Made by a program: the position numbers and the translations under genes. A model generated the notes under the pieces. The model did no database searches. It saw nothing but the letters and a program-made list of their open reading frames with translations, and was not told where the DNA came from. This document shows positions 59,097 through 64,000 of a stretch of DNA of 64,000 nucleotides, in pieces (position 1 is the stretch's first letter; every line of letters begins with the position of its first letter). The stretch lies in IMG/VR virus record IMGVR_UViG_3300036827_000193, positions 17,388 to 81,387 of that record. One strand, written 5' to 3'. Origin of the DNA: a virus.

Positions 59097-59399
59097 TTAG
59101 GCCTTGATGCGCGTCGAGACCGGCCATCGCTTGTCCTGATCGTGTGACCAGGCCGCGCTGAGCCGCTCCACCTCGAATGTGCCGGACACCGTTTCACAAT
59201 CGGCAAACACCAGCAGCATCGCCGCCGGTGTCACGTTCTGCGGTACGGCGGGCAAGCTGGGGTGCTCAACACCGAGTAGAAGGAGGCCGTATTCATCGGC
59301 CCGACAACCGAGGATGCGAGAGCCTGTCGGCAAGCCGAGCAGTTCGCTGAGAAGTTCTGGCGTGAGGTGGACCACGCCGACGTGCCGGTCCTCGTTCAT
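59097..59399 (-). CDS. Protein of unknown function
   Basis: A 100-residue protein (MNEDRHVGVVHLTPELLSEL), strand-rich in the middle (SRILGCRADEYGLLLLGVEH). It follows the Ala/Pro-rich gene by 15 bp. No domain recognised. Confidence 0.55.
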   Translation of the reverse strand: MNEDRHVGVVHLTPELLSELLGLPTGSRILGCRADEYGLLLLGVEHPSLPAVPQNVTPAAMLLVFADCETVSGTFEVERLSAAWSHDQDKRWPVSTRIKA

Positions 59400-59414
59400 C
59401 CTGGGCCTGTGAGG

Positions 59415-60200
59415 TTACTGCGATGCGGGCGGCGTCGCCGGTCCTGCAGCGGGTGCAGCCGGTGCGGTTGCCGCGACAGGCTCGGCGGGGCTCGAAGGCG
59501 CGGGCGCGGGCGCGGGTGCTAGTGCACTCGGCGCCGTCGAGTGCACCTGTGGCGCGGCCGGTGCCGCAGGTGTCACCTCGGCCGGAGCCGCAGGAGCTTG
59601 CGGCGCCGCCGGCGGAACGACCGGCGCAGGTGCTGGCGCAGGTGCCGGCGCGGCCGCGGCCGCGGGTGCGAACGGCGCTGCGGCCGGCGCGACTGGCGCC
59701 GATTCAACCGGTGCCGGGGTCGGTGCTGCCGGTTGCGCGACCGGTGGCAACACAACCGGAGCAACCGGCGTAGGCGCGGGTGCCGGCGCGGCCGCGGGCG
59801 CCGGCTCGTCGTCCGGAAGCGCCTCGACCAGCGTCGCGATCTCGTTGAGGCGGCGCATCAGCGTCGACTTCGAAGGCTTGGCGGGGTGGGCCCGGGCGAA
59901 CTCGTTGCGGATGCCGGTAACGAGCGTCTCGATCAGGGAATGGGACATGGGCTCTCCGTTGATGTGTTCGCCGTAGGGGTCGTCGGCCCCGGCGAGTTTG
60001 GGTCCGTCCTCGGGCTCGGCGAGCTTGGGGCGGCGCAGCACGTGGACCTGACCGGCGCGCCAGCGCAGTTCGATGACCTGGTCCGGCAGCACCACCACCG
60101 CGTCGGTCCAGGCGCTGGAGGCGATCTTGATCTTGCCGTCCTTGGAGGCCTCGACCGCGAGCGTGGTCTTGTCGGTTTTCAGGAGCGTGTCTGGTCTCAT
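59415..60200 (-). CDS. Ala/Pro-rich protein with strand-rich N-terminal domain
   Basis: A 261-residue protein. The first 50 residues form a small strand-rich unit (TLAVEASKDGKIKIASSAW, DAVVVLPDQVIELRWRAG). Residues about 80-125 are helical (MSHSLIETLVTGIRNEFARA). From about 130 it is almost all Ala and Pro, with codon bias of a true gene. Its position fits a small virion or assembly protein with a long linker; function unknown. Confidence 0.55.
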   Translation of the reverse strand: MRPDTLLKTDKTTLAVEASKDGKIKIASSAWTDAVVVLPDQVIELRWRAGQVHVLRRPKLAEPEDGPKLAGADDPYGEHINGEPMSHSLIETLVTGIRNEFARAHPAKPSKSTLMRRLNEIATLVEALPDDEPAPAAAPAPAPTPVAPVVLPPVAQPAAPTPAPVESAPVAPAAAPFAPAAAAAPAPAPAPAPVVPPAAPQAPAAPAEVTPAAPAAPQVHSTAPSALAPAPAPAPSSPAEPVAATAPAAPAAGPATPPASQ

Positions 60201-60209
60201 AAGTCCCCC

Positions 60210-60515
60210 CTACCCCACGAAAACCGAAAATCCTGGCCGTGGCCGGCGCTCCTGCACCAGGACGCGGCGGCCTTTGATGGTGCGCGTGGTGGTGACCTGG
60301 CGGCCCCGGGCGCGCTCGACCTCGAGCTGTGCTCGCGCCGGCTCGCGCTCTTGCGCCGACCTCGGCCCCAGCCGATCGGCCTGCGTGACGATCTCGAAGG
60401 CGATCTCGGAGCGCTCCTCGTGGAAGCGTTCCGGGTCCGAGGACAATGGCGGCGACAGCCGGCGCACGCGGCTCGCCAACGCGCGCAATTGTGCTGCGAC
60501 GTCGGCCGTGCTCAT
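60210..60515 (-). CDS. Charged helical protein, unknown function
   Basis: A 101-residue protein starting MSTADVAAQLRALASRVRRL at ATG 60515, only 2 bp from the left terminal repeat of transposon 2, so its original upstream region has been displaced. It has an ERSEIAFEIVTQADRLGPRS helix and a basic C-terminus (GRRVLVQERRPRPGF). Confidence 0.55.
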   Translation of the reverse strand: MSTADVAAQLRALASRVRRLSPPLSSDPERFHEERSEIAFEIVTQADRLGPRSAQEREPARAQLEVERARGRQVTTTRTIKGRRVLVQERRPRPGFSVFVG

Positions 60516-60517
60516 CC

Positions 60518-60540
60518 CAATTATATCGTTGACATCACAA
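60518..60540 (+). repeat. Left terminal inverted repeat of transposon 2, containing a promoter -35
   Basis: It begins CAATTATATCG and is identical, in inverted orientation, to 63976-63998. TTGACA at 60529-60534 is followed after 17 bp by TGTATT (60552-60557), a good promoter reading into the 68-residue gene and the transposase. The element's own end thus probably drives its inner genes. Confidence 0.8.
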
Positions 60541-60581
60541 GCCCGATATGTTGTATTGGGCCGGTGATGAGGGGTTGGCTT

Positions 60582-60788
60582 ATGGCGGACGGCATCAAGC
60601 AAATTCCTTGGGTGACCGTGACGATGTCGGAGACGGTGACGCGGGAGGATGGTTCCAGCGCACTTTGTCTCCACACCAATGAAGCTGGTCCAGTGGCGTT
60701 TGCGGTAGATCAGCGAGCCATCGACGCCATTCGCGGGCATCTCGACAAAATAGAATTGGGGCTCCGTCAGCCGAGCGGACGGGCGTAG
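60582..60788 (+). CDS. Small passenger protein of transposon 2
   Basis: A 68-residue protein starting MADGIKQIPWVTVTMSET at ATG 60582, with GAGGGG upstream. Strand-rich N-terminus and an AIDAIRGHLDKIELGLRQ helix. It lies 11 bp before the transposase and is probably co-transcribed from the promoter in the left repeat. Unassigned. Confidence 0.6.
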   Translation: MADGIKQIPWVTVTMSETVTREDGSSALCLHTNEAGPVAFAVDQRAIDAIRGHLDKIELGLRQPSGRA

Positions 60789-60799
60789 GAGAGTTGGTC

Positions 60800-61762
60800 A
60801 TGGATACGTTCTCAGAAGCCAGGTTCACCGACGAAAACGCGGCGCGCGACTATCTCGAATCGCTGCGCTGGCCCGACGGCCCGGTGTGCCCGCACTGCGG
60901 CGTGGTCAATCACGCCTATGCGATCAAGCCAGAGGGCACCTACCGCTGTGCTGAAGCGGCGTGCCGCAGCAATTTCACTGTCACCATGAACTCGCCGATG
61001 GAGAGGTCGCACATCGCATTGCACAAATGGGTGCAGGCGTTCCATCTGCTGTGCTCGTCGAAAAAAGGCATGTCGTCCCATCAGCTTCACCGCACCCTCG
61101 GCATCACCTATCGGTCGGCTTGGTTCATGGCGCACCGCATTCGCGAGTGCATGCGCGACGGCGGCCTTACGCCGCTCGGTGGCAACGGCAAAATCGTCGA
61201 GGCCGACGAAACCTACCACGGCCCCGTCGAGACACCGCGCCCGCGCAACAAATATTCACCGCCGCCCACGAAGGGCGGCAAGGTTGGCCCCGGCCAGAAG
61301 CGCGCGATCGTGGCGCTGGTCGAACGCGGCGGCCGTGTCCGAACGTTTCATCCCGGCACGGCAGATGGTGCGACGGTTTCAGAAATCGTGCGCGACAACA
61401 TCGCCCGCGAGTCGCGACTGCACACCGACGAAAGCCGCCTCTACATCAAGGTCGGCGCGGAGTTCGCGGCCCATGAAACCGTGACGCATTCCGCCAAGGA
61501 ATACGTGCGGTATGCCAAAGCGAAGGACGGCACGGAGTACGCCATCCACACCAACACGCTGGAAGGCTACTTCTCAATCTTCAAACGCGGGATGCGCGGC
61601 AACTACCAGCACTGCAAAGAGAAGCATTTGCATCGTTATCTCGCGGAATTCGATTTCCGCTACAATCATCGCGTCCGGCTCGGCTACAACGATGGCGAAC
61701 GTGCGGCACTTGCTGTCAAGAATGCGACTGGCAAGCGTCTCACGTATCGTCAGCCTCACTAG
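60800..61762 (+). CDS. IS1595/ISXO2-family transposase of transposon 2
   Basis: A 320-residue protein starting MDTFSEARFTDENAARDYL at ATG 60800 with GGAG upstream. The zinc ribbon (CPHCG, later YRCAEAAC) is followed by NSPMERSHIALHKW and a DDE-type domain: KIVEADETYHGP (first Asp), LHTDESRLYIK (second Asp), and HTNTLEGYFSIFKRGMRG with the final Asn/Glu/Lys set. It is complete and of normal family length. The sequence differs strongly from the other transposase. Confidence 0.9.
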   Translation: MDTFSEARFTDENAARDYLESLRWPDGPVCPHCGVVNHAYAIKPEGTYRCAEAACRSNFTVTMNSPMERSHIALHKWVQAFHLLCSSKKGMSSHQLHRTLGITYRSAWFMAHRIRECMRDGGLTPLGGNGKIVEADETYHGPVETPRPRNKYSPPPTKGGKVGPGQKRAIVALVERGGRVRTFHPGTADGATVSEIVRDNIARESRLHTDESRLYIKVGAEFAAHETVTHSAKEYVRYAKAKDGTEYAIHTNTLEGYFSIFKRGMRGNYQHCKEKHLHRYLAEFDFRYNHRVRLGYNDGERAALAVKNATGKRLTYRQPH

Positions 61763-61793
61763 AGCCGATTATTCAAAACCAGCAGGCAGGTTC

Positions 61794-61871
61794 ATGCGCT
61801 GGCGCAGGAAGAACTGGAAGCCTCGCAAGCCGAAGCGCGTGCGCTATTGGCAGTCGCGGAAGCCGGTCTAA
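61794..61871 (+). CDS. Very small Arg/Lys/Trp-rich peptide
   Basis: ATG 61794 to TAA 61869-61871 encodes MRWRRKNWKPRKPKRVRYWQ and five further residues. AGG motifs lie upstream. The composition is strongly cationic. Short length makes it tentative, but it sits between two real genes in the transposon with matching codon use. Confidence 0.35.
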   Translation: MRWRRKNWKPRKPKRVRYWQSRKPV

Positions 61872-61874
61872 TCT

Positions 61875-62081
61875 TTATTGCTCGTCCGTCGCATCATCTG
61901 CTGGCACATCGCCTCCCATCGCCAAAAACTTGTCGAAGTTGGGGGCCGGCGCGATTGCGCGCTGTGGGGAGAGACCGCGCTCTCCCGGGCGCGCCATGGG
62001 CGAATCGCGCGATGTTTTCCGCATGTATTTTTCTTCGGCAGCGGAAAACTCACTTCGCCCCGGCATCGGGTAATCGGCCAT
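61875..62081 (-). CDS. Small protein with SEFSA motif (paralogue 3), inside transposon 2
   Basis: A 68-residue protein starting MADYPMPGRSEFSAAEEKYM, with GGGAGA upstream. The YP-x-PG-x-SEFSA-x-EEK-x-MR block matches the proteins at 50994-51200 and 51200-51430. It is the only minus-strand gene apart from 63107-63277 in the transposon. It suggests capture of a phage gene by the element, or the reverse. Confidence 0.65.
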   Translation of the reverse strand: MADYPMPGRSEFSAAEEKYMRKTSRDSPMARPGERGLSPQRAIAPAPNFDKFLAMGGDVPADDATDEQ

Positions 62082-62135
62082 GATCTTGTCTCCCGACAGG
62101 TAAAGCCATAGCCTTCGATGGGGCTGAGGCTTTCG

Positions 62136-63110
62136 ATGCCTGACATCAACGTCAAATCATATCTCGATCAGCTTCGACAGGCGCTCCCTCACGTGCCTCC
62201 GATTCCTGTGCGGGCGTTAAAGTCGCTGCACAAGGTGCGAGACTATGAAGGAATGGTGCGGCTGATTAGAAGCACCATGAATATCGAGGTGCGCCTGATT
62301 GTCGGCTGGGTGAACAGTGGCGCCCACAGTGGAATGGAACGCGCGCCCGCGTGGGTCCAAACCCCGGTTCCGATGCCCTACTACGGAACCGCGGCCTTCA
62401 AGGCGACAACCATCAGAGTGTTCATTCGAAAGTCATTCCTTGAGCAAAGCACGTACGACAAAGCGGCGATCGCCATCGCTCACGAATTATCGCACGTTGT
62501 TTTGGATTCGATCCGGCATCCGCTGCGGCGAGAAGAAAAAGCGGTCGATCTGACGGCCATGCTACTTGGTTTCAGCCGCTTATACGTATCGGCCTCTCAC
62601 ACAGAGGAGCGCCACGGAAACACCGTAACACGGCGCCAACTCGGCTATTTGAGCCCGCCCGAATTGCTCGCTGCAAGTCGAATCCTCATTCCGGCTCGGT
62701 GGCGCGCGGCGCGCCTCGCTGGGCAAATAGCAAAGCAATACATCGCCCTCTTCATTGTCGGTGGAATTGTTCTTGCGGTGGCGGGGTGGACAGCGATCTA
62801 CAGCAAATGGAAATTGCACCAGACGTTGCTGACAGAACAGATTGAAGTGCAGAGGCAGCTACCAAAGAGGCTCAACGAAAATACAACTATCGTCAGTACG
62901 CGCGTTGGAATCGCGTCCTTGACACGCATCTTGCGGGTGACGATGCCTCCTGAGAAAAAGGTAGACCTGTCAGCGTTCGAAAAAAATCTGCGTAAAGGTG
63001 TGTGTGCCGACAGACGAAAGAACATCATGGACGGCATATCATACGATTATGAGTACCGCGACGCCTCAGATAAACTGATCGCCAGATATGAAATTGCCTC
63101 CTGTCCCTAG
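62136..63110 (+). CDS. Membrane-anchored zinc metallopeptidase-like protein (passenger of transposon 2)
   Basis: A 324-residue protein; ATG 62136 is preferred because GAGG lies upstream. The zinc motif HELSH (116-120) in AIAHELSHVVLD is followed by EEKAVDLTAMLLGF with a third ligand. A transmembrane helix (about 202-221) and an extracytoplasmic or cytoplasmic C-terminal domain with two Cys follow. The overall GC is lower than that of the phage genes. No specific family is recognised. Confidence 0.7.
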   Translation: MPDINVKSYLDQLRQALPHVPPIPVRALKSLHKVRDYEGMVRLIRSTMNIEVRLIVGWVNSGAHSGMERAPAWVQTPVPMPYYGTAAFKATTIRVFIRKSFLEQSTYDKAAIAIAHELSHVVLDSIRHPLRREEKAVDLTAMLLGFSRLYVSASHTEERHGNTVTRRQLGYLSPPELLAASRILIPARWRAARLAGQIAKQYIALFIVGGIVLAVAGWTAIYSKWKLHQTLLTEQIEVQRQLPKRLNENTTIVSTRVGIASLTRILRVTMPPEKKVDLSAFEKNLRKGVCADRRKNIMDGISYDYEYRDASDKLIARYEIASCP

Positions 63111-63277
63111 TCCTTTGCCTTCTTTCTCCGGCCGGGACTCTTGCCCGCTTTCCCTCTAGGTTTGCCGAGTCGCATTTCGGATTGTGGCTTGGGTGGCTTG
63201 CTGAACGCGGCGTGCAACGCCGCCTCGGTGCGGAGTAGCGTTTCGCGATCGCTGTATTTCTCTTTTTGATCATCCAT
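63107..63277 (-). CDS. Small basic protein of transposon 2
   Basis: A 56-residue protein starting MDDQKEKYSDRETLLRTEAA at ATG 63277, with a basic tail (SEMRLGKPRGKAGKSPGRRK). Similar small proteins are found in alphaproteobacteria. It overlaps the convergent metallopeptidase gene by 4 bp. Confidence 0.6.
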   Translation of the reverse strand: MDDQKEKYSDRETLLRTEAALHAAFSKPPKPQSEMRLGKPRGKAGKSPGRRKKAKD

Positions 63278-63288
63278 CGGAGTGGTCC

Positions 63289-63891
63289 ATGGCAAAAAAG
63301 AAGCCGCACGCACCCGAACAGATTAGCATGTTTACCGCAGAACTTGAAAAACAGACAGACCGCGGAGCAGCGATCATAGCCGCTGCCGTGCTGGAGGATT
63401 TGCTGGCCGCCGTCGTCCAACGCCGGTTGATCGAACTATCTGGCAAGCGGACCGAGGCTCTGTTTGGCAGAATGGCACCATTGTCGACCTTCTCGGCCAA
63501 GATCGAAATGGGTTTTGCCCTCGGCATCTACGGCGATGACGGGCGCATTCACCTCGATACTATTCGCGACGTGCGAAACAAGTTCGCTCACAAATTTGAA
63601 AGCCTGTCGTTTGAGCACCACGATATAGCAGCGCTCCTGAAAAAGCGCATCAAACCCAAACTTTTCAACCCGGATAACGTGCGGCTATCATTCATGGCCA
63701 CGTTCACGATCATGGCCGCGCTGCTCTACGCGGAGACTGCTTTTGACATCAGAATCAAGTCGGTGGCTGAAGAACACCCCGATCAATTCGCTGAATTATA
63801 TTTGACACTGCATGAGCTGGGGCAGCGCACGCAAGCAGCGCACCCGCCAAATCCAAACCAGCCAAACTCGGCAAGACCCACGCGCAAATAG
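63289..63891 (+). CDS. MltR-like protein (passenger of transposon 2)
   Basis: A 200-residue protein whose blocks ETDRGAA-like (KQTDRGAAIIAAAVLEDLLA), LFGRMAPLSTFSAKIEMGFA and IRDVRNKFAHKF match the MltR (mannitol repressor-like)/DUF4145 region, a helical fold. In such proteins RNKFAH-type motifs also recall HEPN nucleases. The RNxxxH signature is nearly met (RNKFAH), so RNase activity is possible but not shown. Confidence 0.7.
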   Translation: MAKKKPHAPEQISMFTAELEKQTDRGAAIIAAAVLEDLLAAVVQRRLIELSGKRTEALFGRMAPLSTFSAKIEMGFALGIYGDDGRIHLDTIRDVRNKFAHKFESLSFEHHDIAALLKKRIKPKLFNPDNVRLSFMATFTIMAALLYAETAFDIRIKSVAEEHPDQFAELYLTLHELGQRTQAAHPPNPNQPNSARPTRK

Positions 63892-63975
63892 CCTCGGGGT
63901 CGAGGCTTGAAGTCCGCAATCCGGGCGCGCCAGCCGTCGCAACCTCGACGGCCTCGCCACTACCACATTTCGTCA

Positions 63976-63998
63976 TTGTGATGTCAACGATATAATTG
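63976..63998 (-). repeat. Right terminal inverted repeat of transposon 2
   Basis: Exact inverted copy of 60518-60540. Read inward, it also has TTGACA, but the matching -10 is weak. The window ends 2 bp past it. Confidence 0.8.
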
Positions 63999-64000
63999 TG

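Larger units (their letters stand above)
60518..63998. mobile_element. Transposon 2: IS1595/ISXO2-type element with passenger genes
   Basis: The ends are a perfect 23-bp inverted repeat (60518-60540 and 63976-63998), with a further 13 of 19 matches inward. No target duplication can be read because the window ends 2 bp after the right repeat. Inside are an ISXO2-like transposase, a membrane metallopeptidase, an MltR-like protein, an SEFSA paralogue and three small genes. Its ends and transposase differ from transposon 1, so the insertions are independent. Confidence 0.78.

Noticed and set aside
59420-59800. Repetitive GC-rich stretch that could look like a tandem array or CRISPR
   Set aside because: It is the Ala/Pro-rich tail of the 261-residue protein, with imperfect codon-level repeats and no spacer structure.

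Overview
The window is the late (structural, packaging and lysis) half of a tailed-phage genome, or a prophage of that type. It is GC-rich, nearly all late genes lie on the minus strand, and codon use and gene types point to a host in the Rhizobiales (Bradyrhizobium-like). The host is an inference from family resemblance and composition; no host marker gene is present. The tail genes (adaptor, beta-propeller nozzle, collar-type fibre, large internal or ejected proteins, no tape measure or sheath) fit a podovirus. No DNA polymerase, RNA polymerase, integrase or repressor cluster was seen, so replication and any lysogeny genes lie outside the window.

Layout, in the direction of late transcription (high to low coordinates). 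60.5-57 kb: small hypothetical genes, a tRNA-Met(CAT) and a conserved phage protein pair. 53.3-49.2 kb: a lysozyme-like transglycosylase, small virion-type proteins and the small terminase subunit. 49.1-47.1 kb: large terminase. 47.1-45 kb: small genes including a KTSC protein and a probable surface protein. 45-41.6 kb and 36.3-32 kb: glycosyltransferases, methyltransferases and a nucleotide-sugar epimerase, the second group start-stop coupled to head genes. 38.9-36.3 kb: portal. 31.7-27.8 kb: virion or tail accessory proteins. 27.7-23.6 kb: scaffold and major capsid protein. 23.6-13.5 kb: small head genes, tail adaptor, collar fibre, nozzle, GNAT protein and two low-complexity virion proteins. 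13.5-2.7 kb: one 3612-residue polyvalent ORF. 2.3-0 kb: an exported protein, an exported alpha/beta hydrolase and a muramidase endolysin cut by the window edge.

Three features stand out. First, the major capsid gene is split into four exons by three group I introns; the largest carries a LAGLIDADG endonuclease gene on the opposite strand. Second, two passenger-bearing IS1595-type transposons are inserted: 53373-56710, with imperfect 24-bp terminal inverted repeats and a 10-bp flanking duplication, and 60518-63998, with perfect 23-bp inverted repeats. Each carries a transposase plus a zinc-metallopeptidase gene, a membrane segment and small regulatory-looking genes. Third, the giant polyvalent ORF reads through a 59-codon gene in another frame that has its own Shine-Dalgarno sequence and clear codon bias, suggesting that separate genes have become fused.

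Many genes overlap as ATGA, GTGA or TGATG, so translational coupling is extensive. Recurrent hairpin-plus-T-run terminators sit between some of them. Short motifs recur between distant proteins: DFSQYG-like motifs in the ejection-type proteins, and an SEFSA motif in three small paralogues, one of which lies inside the second transposon.
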